Origin: Roseovarius aestuarii | Lineage (GTDB): Bacteria; Pseudomonadota; Alphaproteobacteria; Rhodobacterales; Rhodobacteraceae | DNA: 64,000 nt | Direction of reading: 5' to 3' | Assembly (NCBI GenBank): GCA_027214255.1 | Contig: JAPWHL010000002.1 | Coordinates: forward strand, 248,001 to 312,000 | Part shown: positions 41,616 through 51,197 of the stretch, in pieces | Layout of the letters: each line of letters starts with the position of its first letter | Position numbering within the stretch: the stretch's first letter is position 1 | Translations under genes and position numbers: made by a program | Notes under the pieces: generated by a model | The model's input: only the letters and a program-made list of their open reading frames with translations | Told to the model about the DNA's origin: nothing | The model's database searches: none

Positions 41616-42560
41616 ATGAGCTATACCCTGCACCCTTTGAAGAAACAGCGCCTGCAGCGCTCGGAACTGGCCGTCCCCGGCTCGAATGTATCGATGATCG
41701 AAAAGGCCGCCGACAGCGATGTCGATTACATCTTTCTGGATCTTGAAGATGCGGTTGCACCCCCTGAAAAGGTGCAGGCACGCAAAAACATCATTGAAGC
41801 GCTGAACGACATCGACTGGAAGGCCAAGGGCAAGACGATGTCAATTCGTATCAACGGTCTGGACACTCATTACATGTACCGCGACGTGGTCGATATCGTC
41901 GAGCAGGCCGGTCAGCATCTGGATACGATTTTGGTGCCAAAGGTCGGCGTCCCCGCCGACATGTACACGGTGGAAACCATTGTCAGCCAGATCGAGGAAT
42001 CTATGGGATTCACCCACCAGATCGGCCTTGAAGCGCTCATCGAGACCGCACTTGGCATGGCTAATGTCGAGGCAATCGCTGCCGCCCCTGGCCGGATCGA
42101 GGCGATGCACTTCGGCGTGGCCGATTACGCGGCCTCCAATCGCGCACGCACCGTCGTTATAGGCGGCCTGAACCCCGACTATCCCGGCGATCAGTGGCAT
42201 TACGCCCTCAGCCGCATGACCGTGGCGTGCCGTGCTTATGGTTTGCGCGCCATTGACGGACCCTTTGGCGATTTCAGCGATCCCGACAGTTTCATCCTTG
42301 CCGCCAAACGTGGCGCGGCCTTGGGGATCGAGGGCAAATGGGCCATTCACCCCAGTCAGATTGAACTGGCCAATCAGGTGTTCTCGCCACCTGAATCCGA
42401 AGTCACTCGTGCGCGGCGCATTATCGAAGAGCTGCGCAAAGCCGAGGCCGAGGGCAAAGGTGCCGCCAGTCTGGATGGAAAAATGATCGATGCCGCCTCC
42501 GAGCGGATGGCCAATAACGTGCTGACCGTGGCCGACGCCATCGCAGCTAAAAACGGGTAA
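41616..42560 (+). CDS. mcl: L-malyl-CoA / beta-methylmalyl-CoA lyase
   Basis: Cleaves malyl-CoA to acetyl-CoA and glyoxylate, and may also act on methylmalyl-CoA in the ethylmalonyl-CoA pathway. The 314-aa CitE-type protein has RSELAVPGSNVSMIEKA, IFLDLEDAVAP, RINGLDTHYMYRDVVDIVE, LIETALGMANVE and the substrate loop HFGVADYAAS, closely resembling methylotroph MclA. AAGGA lies upstream of ATG 41616. mtkA follows after six bases, so the thiokinase and lyase are made together, as in serine-cycle methylotrophs. Confidence 0.93.
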   Translation: MSYTLHPLKKQRLQRSELAVPGSNVSMIEKAADSDVDYIFLDLEDAVAPPEKVQARKNIIEALNDIDWKAKGKTMSIRINGLDTHYMYRDVVDIVEQAGQHLDTILVPKVGVPADMYTVETIVSQIEESMGFTHQIGLEALIETALGMANVEAIAAAPGRIEAMHFGVADYAASNRARTVVIGGLNPDYPGDQWHYALSRMTVACRAYGLRAIDGPFGDFSDPDSFILAAKRGAALGIEGKWAIHPSQIELANQVFSPPESEVTRARRIIEELRKAEAEGKGAASLDGKMIDAASERMANNVLTVADAIAAKNG

Positions 42561-42566
42561 ACTATC

Positions 42567-43757
42567 ATGGATATTCACGAATATCAGGCCAAAGAACTGT
42601 TGAAACAGTTCGGCGTCAACGTACCGCGCGGCGGCATTGCCTATAGTCCCGAACAGGCCGTTTACCGCGCTCGTGGGCTTTCCGGTGACAAATGCGTTGT
42701 CAAAGCCCAGATCCATTCCGGGGCACGCGGCAAGGCGGGGGGCGTACGGATTTGCGAAACCGATGACGAAATCTCCAACGCCGCAGCGTGGATGCTGGGC
42801 CGCCGTCTGGTCACGCATCAAACCGGCCCACAGGGGAAATTGGTTGGTCGTCTTTACATCGAAGAGGCCACCGACATCGCGCAGGAAATCTATCTTGCTT
42901 TCGTGATGGACCGCACAGAGGAACGCGTGGTTGTCGTGGCTTCGGCTCAAGGCGGGATGGAAATCGAAGACATCTCGGCCTCCGAACCCGATAGCATCAT
43001 CCGGTCGGTCGTGGACCCTGCCGTGGGCATGCAGAACTTTCAGGCCCGCGAAATCGCCTTTCAGCTCGGCTTGGACCCATCATTGATCAATCAGGCCGTA
43101 AAGACGATCACAGGGTGCTATAAGATGATGGAGGAAATGGACGCCTCGATGGTCGAGGTCAATCCGCTGGTGGTGACAGGCGCGGGCGAAATCGTAGCCT
43201 TGGATGCCAAGGTCAGTTTCGACGACAACGCCCTGTTCCGCCGCCCCGAAATATCAGAGCTGCGCGACAAATCCCAAGAGGACGGGCGCGAAACCTACGC
43301 CGAGGATCGCGGGCTTAGCTATATCGGTCTGGACGGGGAAATCGGCTGTATCGTCAACGGGGCCGGTTTGGCGATGGCCACGCTAGACATGATCAAGATG
43401 TCAGGAGGAGAACCCGCCAACTTTCTGGATGTCGGTGGCGGGGCCAGCCCGGACCGGGTGCTGATGTCGTTCAAGGCAGTTCTGAACGACCCCAATGTCG
43501 AAGCGATTTTGGTCAACATTTTTGCAGGCATCAACCGCTGCGACTGGATCGCAGAAGGCGTCGTGCGCGCGGTTCAGGAATTGAACCTGACGATGCCACT
43601 GGTCGTGCGCCTGTCAGGCACCAACGTCGAAGAAGGCCGCAAACTGATCAACGAAAGCGGCCTGAACATCACCACGGCAGACACACTGGCCGAAGCCGCC
43701 GACAAGGTGGTGAATGCGTGGAAATCAGTGCGAACCAAGAATGCGGAGGCGGTTTGA
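42567..43757 (+). CDS. mtkA: Malate-CoA ligase (malate thiokinase) beta subunit
   Basis: With MtkB, activates malate with CoA and ATP to malyl-CoA. The 396-aa product is a SucC homologue: an ATP-grasp domain opening [44 protein letters not shown], then a CoA-ligase domain with [14 protein letters not shown] and [17 protein letters not shown]. It could be a succinyl-CoA synthetase, but linkage to mcl and sgaA and the close order with mtkB favour malate. Its stop overlaps the mtkB start by one base (TGATG). Confidence 0.92.
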   Translation: MDIHEYQAKELLKQFGVNVPRGGIAYSPEQAVYRARGLSGDKCVVKAQIHSGARGKAGGVRICETDDEISNAAAWMLGRRLVTHQTGPQGKLVGRLYIEEATDIAQEIYLAFVMDRTEERVVVVASAQGGMEIEDISASEPDSIIRSVVDPAVGMQNFQAREIAFQLGLDPSLINQAVKTITGCYKMMEEMDASMVEVNPLVVTGAGEIVALDAKVSFDDNALFRRPEISELRDKSQEDGRETYAEDRGLSYIGLDGEIGCIVNGAGLAMATLDMIKMSGGEPANFLDVGGGASPDRVLMSFKAVLNDPNVEAILVNIFAGINRCDWIAEGVVRAVQELNLTMPLVVRLSGTNVEEGRKLINESGLNITTADTLAEAADKVVNAWKSVRTKNAEAV

Positions 43758-44638
43758 TGGCTATTCTCATCGACAAAAACAGCAAGGTTCTCGTAACAGG
43801 CCTGACCGGACGGATCGGCAGCTTTCACGCCGCCGAGATGGCCGAATATGGCACCAATGTCGTCGGCGGCGTGACCCCCGGCAAGGGCGGAACGGTTCAC
43901 AACGGTCTGCCAGTGTTCAACACGGTCAAGGGTGCCGTTGCAGAAACCGGCGCGGATGTGGTTATCGCCTTCGTGCCACCCCCTTTCGCCGCTGACAGCA
44001 TCATGGAAGCCGCCGACGCGGGTATCACCACCTGCGTTTGCATCGCCGACGGCATTCCGACGCAGGATATGATCCGCGTTAAACGCTATATGCGTCGCTA
44101 CAAGGCCGAACGCCGGATGCGTCTGATCGGTCCCAACTGCGCAGGAATCATCACCCCCGGACAGGCGTTTGCCGGGTTGATGCCCCCGCATATCTATCTG
44201 CCCGGGCGTATCGGGATTGTCGGACGGTCAGGCACGTTAGGCTATGAGGCCGCCAGCCAGATGAAGGCGCGCGGGATCGGCGTTAGCAGTTCAATCGGCA
44301 TTGGCGGCGATCCGATCAACGGTTCATCCTTCCGCGACATTCTCGAACTGTTCGAGAATGACCCCGACACAGACGCTGTGGTCATGGTTGGTGAAATCGG
44401 TGGCCCGCAAGAGGCCGAGGCCGCCGCCTATATCCGGGATCACATGACCAAACCGGTTGCCGCCTATGTCGCGGGCTTGTCCGCCCCCAAGGGCCGCCGC
44501 ATGGGCCACGCAGGCGCAATCGTGTCGGCCTTTGGCGAATCGGCACAGGAAAAGGTCGAAATTCTGGGTGATGCGGGCGTCACAATTGTTCCCACCCCAT
44601 CGGCCTTTGGGGAATCCGTGGAGCAAATGTTAGCCTGA
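43757..44638 (+). CDS. mtkB: Malate-CoA ligase (malate thiokinase) alpha subunit
   Basis: The CoA-binding and phosphohistidine subunit partnering MtkA. The 293-aa SucD homologue has VLVTGLTGRIGSFHAAEM, a Rossmann-type CoA-binding domain (about 1-125), GPNCAGIITPGQ, GIVGRSGTLGYEA and the phospho-His site RRMGHAGAIVS. The start at ATG 43757 overlaps the mtkA stop by one base. It is the last gene of the mcl-mtkA-mtkB operon; ppc, often next in methylotrophs, is absent here. Confidence 0.92.
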   Translation: MAILIDKNSKVLVTGLTGRIGSFHAAEMAEYGTNVVGGVTPGKGGTVHNGLPVFNTVKGAVAETGADVVIAFVPPPFAADSIMEAADAGITTCVCIADGIPTQDMIRVKRYMRRYKAERRMRLIGPNCAGIITPGQAFAGLMPPHIYLPGRIGIVGRSGTLGYEAASQMKARGIGVSSSIGIGGDPINGSSFRDILELFENDPDTDAVVMVGEIGGPQEAEAAAYIRDHMTKPVAAYVAGLSAPKGRRMGHAGAIVSAFGESAQEKVEILGDAGVTIVPTPSAFGESVEQMLA

Positions 44639-44659
44639 TCGGCATATAATCATGTCTGG

Positions 44660-44684
44660 GCGCGGCGTCCTTGGGATGCCGCGC
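44660..44684 (+). terminator. Hairpin after mtkB
   Basis: GCGCGGC (44660-44666) pairs with GCCGCGC (44678-44684) and the stem continues inward with TCC/GGA. It starts 22 bases after the mtkB stop. No T-run follows directly, so it is only a possible terminator. Confidence 0.45.
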
Positions 44685-44866
44685 TGGTGCCTAATTTGAA
44701 CGAACAGTTATGACTCTGTCTGGCGAAACATGCCGACATACGTAAAATCTGCCTTGAGTTTGCCACAATTGCTCCCTATCTGGGCCGCGTTTCCCGCGCA
44801 GCCTGACGTGGTAAACGCGCCAGCTGAGCGCAACTTTGGCAGGCGCCCCATTTGAGGAGCTACGCA

Positions 44867-45007
44867 ATGCCGACTGCCACTCCAACGCCCAAGCCACAAC
44901 CGCGCAAACCCTCCCGGCCGGCCGCCCAAAGCGCCGCAGGCCCCAAAAGCACGCCCAAGCCGCAGGTTATCAGCCGTCAGGTTTTCACTGATTTCGCCAG
45001 CATTTGA
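44867..45007 (+). CDS. Small Pro/Lys-rich basic protein (46 aa), function unknown
   Basis: A 46-residue frame preceded by a good GAGGAG eight bases before ATG 44867. The product is low-complexity and basic (PTATPTPKPQPRKPSRP, then PKSTPKPQ) with a more ordinary tail VISRQVFTDFASI. No membrane segment or signal is seen. It stands alone between mtkB and the convergent ndk. I do not recognise it. The ribosome-binding site and the abrupt end of Pro/Lys content favour a real gene, but chance cannot be excluded at this size. Confidence 0.45.
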   Translation: MPTATPTPKPQPRKPSRPAAQSAAGPKSTPKPQVISRQVFTDFASI

Positions 45008-45084
45008 CACCTGTCTATCGCGTGTTCCTACGGGGGCGATTGGCGAAAAAAGACAAATGCCCCTTCCCCGTTTCGCGATACCCA

Positions 45085-45118
45085 CGAAAAAGGGCAGCCC
45101 GAAACGCGGACTGCCCTT
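45085..45118 (-). terminator. Rho-independent terminator of ndk
   Basis: On the minus strand, AAGGGCAG (45118-45111) pairs with CTGCCCTT (45097-45090) and TTTTTCG follows. It lies about 45 bases after the ndk stop. Confidence 0.88.
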
Positions 45119-45162
45119 GGGTGCACCCTTCCGGGCGCGGTTTTCGGTCGCAAGCGGGTAAA

Positions 45163-45585
45163 TTAGCCCACCAACTCCAGACCCGAGAAGAAATACGCGA
45201 TTTCTTCTGCTGCTGTTTCAGGTGCGTCCGAACCGTGAACCGAGTTTTCCCCCATCGAGGTTGCGAATTCTGCGCGCACAGTGCCGGCATCTGCCTTGGA
45301 TGGGTCGGTTGCGCCCATAACTTCGCGGTTTTTAGCAATGGCGCCTTCGCCTTCCAGAACCTGAACAACAACCGGGCCGGATGCCATAAACTCACACAGT
45401 TCGCCGTAGAATGGGCGCTCGGCGTGCACTTCATAGAACTTGCCCGCTTGGGCTGGCGTCAGGTGAATCCGCTTTTGCGCGACGATGCGCAGGCCTGCAT
45501 CTTCGAATTTCGCGTTGATCTTGCCGGTCAGGTTGCGCTTGGTTGCGTCGGGTTTGATGATGCTCAGCGTACGTTCGGTTGCCAT
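45163..45585 (-). CDS. ndk: Nucleoside diphosphate kinase
   Basis: Equilibrates nucleoside triphosphate pools through a phosphohistidine. The 140-aa product is full length, starting [17 protein letters not shown], with [29 protein letters not shown] and the catalytic His in [15 protein letters not shown] 45585 has AGAGG upstream; the open frame further upstream runs into the divergent ABC-F gene and is not coding. It is transcribed alone, ending at a strong terminator. Confidence 0.97.
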   Translation of the reverse strand: MATERTLSIIKPDATKRNLTGKINAKFEDAGLRIVAQKRIHLTPAQAGKFYEVHAERPFYGELCEFMASGPVVVQVLEGEGAIAKNREVMGATDPSKADAGTVRAEFATSMGENSVHGSDAPETAAEEIAYFFSGLELVG

Positions 45586-45718
45586 GTCAGCCTCTTTCAG
45601 TTGTGATGTAGCGGGGCCCTTTGCCCTGCCTTGGATACATGGCGGCTCCGATACCACGAGGCCGAACAGTTGAAAAGCGTGGATTGACGCCACGCTGCGC
45701 ATGCGGCACGAGGTGCCC

Positions 45719-47563
45719 ATGCTACGCATTAATGACATATCATATTCCGTCGCGGGCCGCCCGCTGATTGAAAACGCCTCGGCCTCTATCCCTGATGGGC
45801 ATAAGGTCGGCATCGTGGGGCGCAACGGCACGGGTAAAACCACGCTGTTTCGCCTGATCCGTGGAGAGTTGGCGCTGGAAGGTGGGGACATCACCCTGCC
45901 GCAAAAGGCACGCATCGGCGGTGTCTCGCAAGAGGTGCCCGGCAACGAGGTGTCTTTGATCGATACGGTGCTGGCCGCCGATACAGAACGCGCCGCCCTT
46001 TTGGCCGAAGCCGACACAGTCACCGACCCCGCCCGCATCGCCGAAGTGCAAACGCGACTTACCGATATCGAAGCATGGGGCGCCGAGGCGCGTGCGGCAT
46101 CGATCCTGAAAGGTCTGGGCTTTGACGACGCGGCGCAACGCCAGCCCTGTTCGGCCTTTTCGGGCGGATGGCGGATGCGTGTGGCCTTGGCCGCTGTTCT
46201 GTTTTCGCAGCCTGACTTGCTACTGCTTGACGAACCGACCAACTATCTGGACCTAGAAGGCGCATTGTGGTTGGAGACCTATCTGGCGCGCTATCCCCAT
46301 ACAGTTTTAATTGTCAGCCACGACCGTGGCTTGCTGAACCGGGCAGTTGGCTCGATCCTGCATCTCGAAGACAAAAAGCTGACGCTCTATCAAGGGGCGT
46401 ATGACACATTTGCCGAAACCCGCGCCGCGCGTCTGGCCGCCGCCGAATCCGAGGCACGCAAACAAGACGCACGCCGTGCGCATCTGCAAAGCTTCGTCGA
46501 CAGGTTCCGCGCCAAGGCCTCGAAGGCCGTACAGGCCCAATCGCGCCTGAAAATGATCGCCAAGATGAAACCGATCACAACACCGCAAGAAGCGGCGTTG
46601 AAACGGTTTACCTTTCCCTCCCCCGAAGAGCTGTCACCGCCGATTATCCACATGGAAGGCGCATCTGTCGGCTATGACGGCAAGGCCATCTTGCAACGTC
46701 TGGACCTGCGCATCGATCAAGACGACCGGATCGCGCTTTTGGGCAAGAACGGCGAAGGAAAATCCACCCTTTCCAAGTTATTGGCAGGTAAACTTGAAGC
46801 GATGAGCGGCAAGATGACAACCTCATCCAAGCTGCGCGTCGGCTTTTTTGCCCAGCATCAGGTCGAAGAGCTGCATGTTGATGAAACGCCGATTGATCAC
46901 ATCCGCCGTTTGCGCCCCTCAGAAATGCCCTCACGCCTGCGCGCGCGTCTTGGCGGGTTCGGCATCGGAGCAGAACAGGCCGAAACACTGGTCGGCAAAC
47001 TGTCGGGCGGGCAGAAGGCGCGATTGTCCTTGATGCTGGCCACGATTGACGCGCCGCACATGCTGATCTTGGACGAACCGACCAACCACCTAGATATCGA
47101 AAGCCGCGAGGCGTTGGTCGAGGCGCTGACGGCTTATACTGGGGCCGTTATTCTGGTCAGCCACGATATGCATCTGCTGTCTCTGGTGGCGGACCGGCTG
47201 TGGTTGGTCAAAGACGGGCGCGTGGCACCTTACGACGGCGATCTAGAAAGCTATCGCACCATGTTGCTGGCCTCGGATGCGCCCGCAAAGAAACCCAAAG
47301 AGGCGCGCGCCAAACGCCCGTCACGTGACGCAATTGTCGCCCTGCGTTCTGACGTAAAGAAATGCGAGGAACGCGTTAAAAAGATTGCCGATATGGCCGA
47401 CAAACTGGCCAAGAAACTGGCCGATCCCAAGCTCTATGACGAAGACAAAAAGGACGAGGCGACCGTCTGGCAAAAGAAATATGCCGAAGTCATGGAGGCG
47501 CAGGAGCGCGCCGAAGCTCTGTGGATGCGGGCGTTGGAAAAACTGGAAAAGGCCGAGACCTGA
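45719..47563 (+). CDS. ABC-F family ATPase (Uup-like)
   Basis: Soluble twin-ATPase that acts on ribosomes rather than as a transporter. The 614-aa product has two ABC domains: Walker [13 protein letters not shown] and signature FSGGWRMRV in the first, [11 protein letters not shown] and LSGGQKARL in the second, with Walker [15 protein letters not shown] and [14 protein letters not shown] linker rich in basic residues joins them, and a Lys/Glu-rich coiled coil ends the protein (about 530-614), typical of Uup. I chose ATG 45719, with GAGG six bases before it. It diverges from ndk. Confidence 0.9.
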   Translation: MLRINDISYSVAGRPLIENASASIPDGHKVGIVGRNGTGKTTLFRLIRGELALEGGDITLPQKARIGGVSQEVPGNEVSLIDTVLAADTERAALLAEADTVTDPARIAEVQTRLTDIEAWGAEARAASILKGLGFDDAAQRQPCSAFSGGWRMRVALAAVLFSQPDLLLLDEPTNYLDLEGALWLETYLARYPHTVLIVSHDRGLLNRAVGSILHLEDKKLTLYQGAYDTFAETRAARLAAAESEARKQDARRAHLQSFVDRFRAKASKAVQAQSRLKMIAKMKPITTPQEAALKRFTFPSPEELSPPIIHMEGASVGYDGKAILQRLDLRIDQDDRIALLGKNGEGKSTLSKLLAGKLEAMSGKMTTSSKLRVGFFAQHQVEELHVDETPIDHIRRLRPSEMPSRLRARLGGFGIGAEQAETLVGKLSGGQKARLSLMLATIDAPHMLILDEPTNHLDIESREALVEALTAYTGAVILVSHDMHLLSLVADRLWLVKDGRVAPYDGDLESYRTMLLASDAPAKKPKEARAKRPSRDAIVALRSDVKKCEERVKKIADMADKLAKKLADPKLYDEDKKDEATVWQKKYAEVMEAQERAEALWMRALEKLEKAET

Positions 47564-47591
47564 GCGACGCCACAGATCCTGACGCAACACG

Positions 47592-47616
47592 CCCCGGGCC
47601 GAGATCCGGGGTCTTT
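47592..47616 (+). terminator. Probable terminator of the ABC-F gene
   Basis: CCCCGG (47592-47597) pairs with CCGGGG (47606-47611) over an eight-base loop, followed by TCTTT. It lies 28 bases after the stop. The T-run is weak. Confidence 0.5.
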
Positions 47617-47672
47617 GCCGCCCCATCAGACACTGTTGACAAAACGGTGCGCCATGCCCAATGCAGGACTGT

Positions 47673-48290
47673 ATGGATAGTGCATCATTTGTAACCACAT
47701 TCGTAACGCTGATGATCGTGATGGATCCTCTCGCGCTGGCGCCGTTGTTTTTGGCCCTGACGCGGGGCATGGTGACGGCTCGGCGGCGTAAAATTGCGAT
47801 CCGCGCCTGCCTGACCAGTGCCGCATTGCTGTGTGTTTTTGCCCTGATGGGCGAGGCAGTGCTGGGCTTTATCGGCATTTCAATGCCTGCCTTTCGCATC
47901 GCCGGTGGCATCCTGTTGTTCCTGACTGCCTTGGACATGCTGTTTGACCGGCGCACAAAGCGGCGCGAGGATCAAGTGGACGCAGACGACCATGACGACC
48001 CGTCGATCTTTCCCTTGGCGATCCCGCTGATCGCCGGGCCCGGTGCCATTGCCACGGTGATCCTTCTGGCAGGTCAACAAAGCGACGCGGTGGGGATGAC
48101 ATGGGTGCTGGGCATCATGTTTCTCGTGCTGACACTGGTATTTATCTCATTCCTAGGGGCGGGCCTGTTAGAGCGCGCATTGGGCAAAACCGGAATCAAC
48201 GTCGTCACCCGTGTGCTGGGTATGTTACTGGCTGCGCTGGCGGTTCAATTCGTTCTGGACGGGCTGCGCGGTTTTGGGCTGGCAGGTTAG
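47673..48290 (+). CDS. MarC-family integral membrane protein
   Basis: A 205-aa polytopic protein with about six membrane helices and the family features FVTLMIVMDPLALAPLFLALT at the N-terminus, IAGGILLFLTALDML, FPLAIPLIAGPGAIATVILL and a C-terminal GLRGFG. The function of MarC proteins is not settled. ATG 47673 has AGGA five bases upstream and gives the usual MDS start; ATG 47661 in frame adds four residues. It is separated from the next gene by 75 bp. Confidence 0.88.
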   Translation: MDSASFVTTFVTLMIVMDPLALAPLFLALTRGMVTARRRKIAIRACLTSAALLCVFALMGEAVLGFIGISMPAFRIAGGILLFLTALDMLFDRRTKRREDQVDADDHDDPSIFPLAIPLIAGPGAIATVILLAGQQSDAVGMTWVLGIMFLVLTLVFISFLGAGLLERALGKTGINVVTRVLGMLLAALAVQFVLDGLRGFGLAG

Positions 48291-48365
48291 ACCGGACGGG
48301 AAAGTCATCTCTGCCCTACACAAGGGCGCGCGCCGCGCATAGTTAACGTGTAGGAGGCCCATGCC

Positions 48366-48947
48366 ATGGATCAAATCGACACTGCACAATTGATGTATCT
48401 TCTGTTGCTGGGAGGCGCTGTGGTCGTGTGGTTCATCGCGGCCAATCGCAATTCAGCGGGCAAAACCCTGCAACATGCAATGCTATGGGGGCTGATCTTT
48501 CTTGGTGTCATCGCCGCCATAGGGCTGTGGGATGATATCCGCCAGACAGTGCGTCCCAGTCAGACTGTCTTTGCCGATGGCAATGTGATCGAATTACCCC
48601 GTGCGCCGGATGGCCACTATTACCTGACTGCCGACATCAATGGCGAATTTGTGCGCTTTGTCGTCGACACCGGGGCCAGCGACATCGTTCTGAGTCGCGC
48701 AGATGCCAAAACTGTTGGGCTGGACCTTGATGCCCTGTCGTTTCATGGACAAGCCAGTACGGCCAACGGAATCGTGCGGACCGCGCCTGTACGGCTGGAG
48801 ACGGTCACGGTTGGCGCAATCACAGATCGCGACGTGCGCGCGGTGGTCAATGATGGTGATTTGTTCGAGTCCCTTCTGGGCATGCGGTATCTACAGCGAT
48901 ACTCCAGCATCCGCATCGAAAACGGCACTTTGATCCTGACCCGCTAG
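48366..48947 (+). CDS. Membrane-anchored retropepsin-like aspartic protease (TIGR02281 type)
   Basis: A 193-aa protein with two N-terminal membrane helices (about 10-25 and 40-55) and a single retropepsin-like domain at about 75-193. The active-site motif is FVVDTGASDIVLS, and the C-terminal LLGMRYLQRYSSIRIENG matches the conserved end of such clan AA proteins. It would act as a dimer, probably on the periplasmic side. GGAGG lies eight bases before ATG 48366. Substrates are unknown. It converges on holC. Confidence 0.85.
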   Translation: MDQIDTAQLMYLLLLGGAVVVWFIAANRNSAGKTLQHAMLWGLIFLGVIAAIGLWDDIRQTVRPSQTVFADGNVIELPRAPDGHYYLTADINGEFVRFVVDTGASDIVLSRADAKTVGLDLDALSFHGQASTANGIVRTAPVRLETVTVGAITDRDVRAVVNDGDLFESLLGMRYLQRYSSIRIENGTLILTR

Positions 48948-48996
48948 GGCGCGGTCCGGCAACCACCCTGCCAAGGCCAGCGGGTGGGGCGCACAT

Positions 48997-49461
48997 TCAG
49001 GTTGCGCCTTTCTCGGCTTTCTTTTCCCAGCGTCCACTGTCTTCGGACCAGTATTGCGCGGCGCAGCCTGCGTCGGTCAACGCTTTCCACTGTGCGCGGG
49101 CCGCGTTCAGTGCCGCCGGTTCGTTGCCATCAAACAACACACACACCCGGTCAAGCGCGCGGACTTCATCCGCACCGACTTCTGCGCCGTCCACCAGCAT
49201 CAAACAGGTGGCGCCATTGGGCATTTCTGTGCTTGTCGTCAGCAACACAGGCTGGTCCGCGTCATGCGGCCCGCCCGCGCAGCCATGGGGCAGGAACGTC
49301 CCCTCCCCCAACCACAGCTGCGCATCCAGCCAATCCAGCCGCGCGGCATCGCCTCCGCGCACCGCCACACGCCAGCCAGCGCCCAGTGCCTTTTCCAGCA
49401 AACTGGGCAACGTGGCCTCAAGCGGTCGGCGCGTCAGGTGATAGAAAAAGGCAGCGCCCAT
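48997..49461 (-). CDS. holC: DNA polymerase III chi subunit HolC
   Basis: Clamp-loader-associated subunit that links the replisome to SSB. The 154-aa product has the family opening AAFFYHLTRRPLEATLPSLL, then LDAQLWLGEGTFLPHG, the strand QPVLLTTSTEMPNGATCL and the region VLFDGNEPAALNAARAQW. The start ATG 49461 overlaps the pepA stop by one base (TGATG); longer starts lie inside pepA. The pepA-holC pair is common in proteobacteria. Its partner Ssb is encoded at 20.5 kb. Confidence 0.9.
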   Translation of the reverse strand: MGAAFFYHLTRRPLEATLPSLLEKALGAGWRVAVRGGDAARLDWLDAQLWLGEGTFLPHGCAGGPHDADQPVLLTTSTEMPNGATCLMLVDGAEVGADEVRALDRVCVLFDGNEPAALNAARAQWKALTDAGCAAQYWSEDSGRWEKKAEKGAT

Positions 49462-50945
49462 CAGCCCTCCTGCATGTCCGCCACCAGACGGTTCAGCGCC
49501 ATAACGCCCCAGCCGGTCGCACCCTTGGGCGCATAGGTCGTGTCGGATTTGACGCTGGCGACCCCTGCGATATCGAGGTGAATCCATGGCGTGCCGTCTT
49601 TGACAAACCGCAGCAGGAATTGCGCGGCTGTGATGCTGCCCGCCGGACGGCCACCAACGTTTTTCATATCCGCGATCTGGCTTTTCAACTGATCGTCATA
49701 GGATTTGCCCATCGGCATGCGCCACGCGCCTTCCCCCTCGGTTTCGGCAGCCTTAAGAAAGGCCCGGCTGAGAGTGTCGTCATTCGAGAACACGCCGGCA
49801 TTATCATGGCCCAGTCCGATAATGATTGCGCCGGTCAGGGTGGCCAGATCAATCATCGCCGATGGTTTATAGGTTTCCTGAGCATACCACATGACATCTG
49901 CCAGAACCAAACGGCCTTCGGCGTCGGTGTTGATAACCTCAACCGTGTCGCCCTTCATCGAGGTTACAACATCCCCCGGACGTGTCGCGCGGTCCGACGG
50001 CATGTTTTCGACCAAACCGACCAGACCGACCACATTGGCCTTGGCCTTGCGCAGCGCCAGCGTGCGCATGACGCCACACACCACACCGGCCCCCCCCATA
50101 TCCATAGTCATGTCTTCCATGCCCGCCGCTGGTTTCAGGCTGATTCCGCCGGTGTCAAACACCACACCCTTACCAACCAGCGCCAACGGGGCCTCGCCCT
50201 TGGTTCCGCCCATCCATTCCATAACGGCCACTTTTGATGGGCTGATGGAACCATGACCAACACTCAGCAGGCATCCCATGCCCAGTTTTTGCAACTCGTC
50301 CTCGTCCAGAATCGTGATGTTCAGACCCAGATCCTTCATCGCGCTGATACGATCAGCAAATTCGGTTGTGGTCAGATGGTTGGCGGGTTCACTGACCAGA
50401 TCGCGGGTGAAAAACACGCCTTCGGCGACGGCGCGCGCGTCCACGGCCTCGGCTTCGAGCTCGTCGGGGTTGGCAACCATCAAGGTAATTTCGCCGGGTG
50501 CTTTGGGGGCATCCCCGGTCTTGCGCGCGGTAAACGAATAGGCCCGCAGAACAGCGCCCAACATCAAATCAACCGGGCGGCGCAACTGCGGGGCCAAAAC
50601 CAGCAGGGCCGCATCGCCCTTGACCTTGCCCAAGGCCACGCCAGCCTTGCGGGCCTCATCTGATTTGGCGTTGCGTTCCACACAGACCACATCCACGGCC
50701 TCGGCGGCCATGCCCGAAGGCCAGGCCAGCGTCTTGATGTCGCCGGACTTCATTTTACCAACTGCGCCCGACTCGACCATGCGCGCCAGCGCGCCTTTCA
50801 TCAGCCGGTTGACCCGGCGCGCCGCTGTGTCCAGCTTGCCGTCTGCGCCGATCAACACGGCAACCCGGCCCTCGAATGCGGCAATTGCGTCAATGTCGAC
50901 AGCGGCGAACTTGGCCTGTGTCAGTGTGGTCATGGGATGTGTCAT
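49461..50945 (-). CDS. pepA: Leucyl aminopeptidase PepA (M17)
   Basis: Cytosolic two-metal aminopeptidase that recycles peptides. The 494-aa product has an N-terminal macro-like domain (1-160) and a catalytic domain with VGKGVVFDTGGISLKP (metal ligands and Lys), DMGGAGVVCGVM and the signature NTDAEGRLVLADVMW. AGGAG lies seven bases before ATG 50945; a second in-frame ATG at 50933 is less well placed. It overlaps holC by one base and diverges from lptF. Confidence 0.95.
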   Translation of the reverse strand: MTHPMTTLTQAKFAAVDIDAIAAFEGRVAVLIGADGKLDTAARRVNRLMKGALARMVESGAVGKMKSGDIKTLAWPSGMAAEAVDVVCVERNAKSDEARKAGVALGKVKGDAALLVLAPQLRRPVDLMLGAVLRAYSFTARKTGDAPKAPGEITLMVANPDELEAEAVDARAVAEGVFFTRDLVSEPANHLTTTEFADRISAMKDLGLNITILDEDELQKLGMGCLLSVGHGSISPSKVAVMEWMGGTKGEAPLALVGKGVVFDTGGISLKPAAGMEDMTMDMGGAGVVCGVMRTLALRKAKANVVGLVGLVENMPSDRATRPGDVVTSMKGDTVEVINTDAEGRLVLADVMWYAQETYKPSAMIDLATLTGAIIIGLGHDNAGVFSNDDTLSRAFLKAAETEGEGAWRMPMGKSYDDQLKSQIADMKNVGGRPAGSITAAQFLLRFVKDGTPWIHLDIAGVASVKSDTTYAPKGATGWGVMALNRLVADMQEG

Positions 50946-51197
50946 CGGGCGGCTCCTGTGCTTGGATTTGGCATAGACCTAGCGCGAATTGACTGGCAGG
51001 GGAAAGGCCCAACCGGATCACATGCAGTGTCAACTGATCAAACCACACCATTATGCGCATGGTTCGGCGCAGATGGGCACGCGCCCCTACGGGCATTCAC
51101 GCCGGCATTGCCCCGCCCACACGTCGCTTTAACAGTTTTACCTCGGCGCAATCTGGGATAGCTTGCCACCAAATGTAGTATGTCCGGGGGGGATATC

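Noticed and set aside
41841..42950. Long open frame (369 codons) on the minus strand opposite mcl and mtkA
   Set aside because: It is antisense to two clear enzyme genes and spans their boundary. High-GC coding DNA commonly leaves such shadow frames.
44708..45085. Minus-strand frame of 125 codons between mtkB and ndk
   Set aside because: It runs through the ndk terminator, lacks a family-like sequence and has no clear ribosome-binding site.
48984..50237. Long plus-strand frame (417 codons) opposite holC and pepA
   Set aside because: It overlaps two recognised genes in antisense and its product is low-complexity with no recognisable domain.
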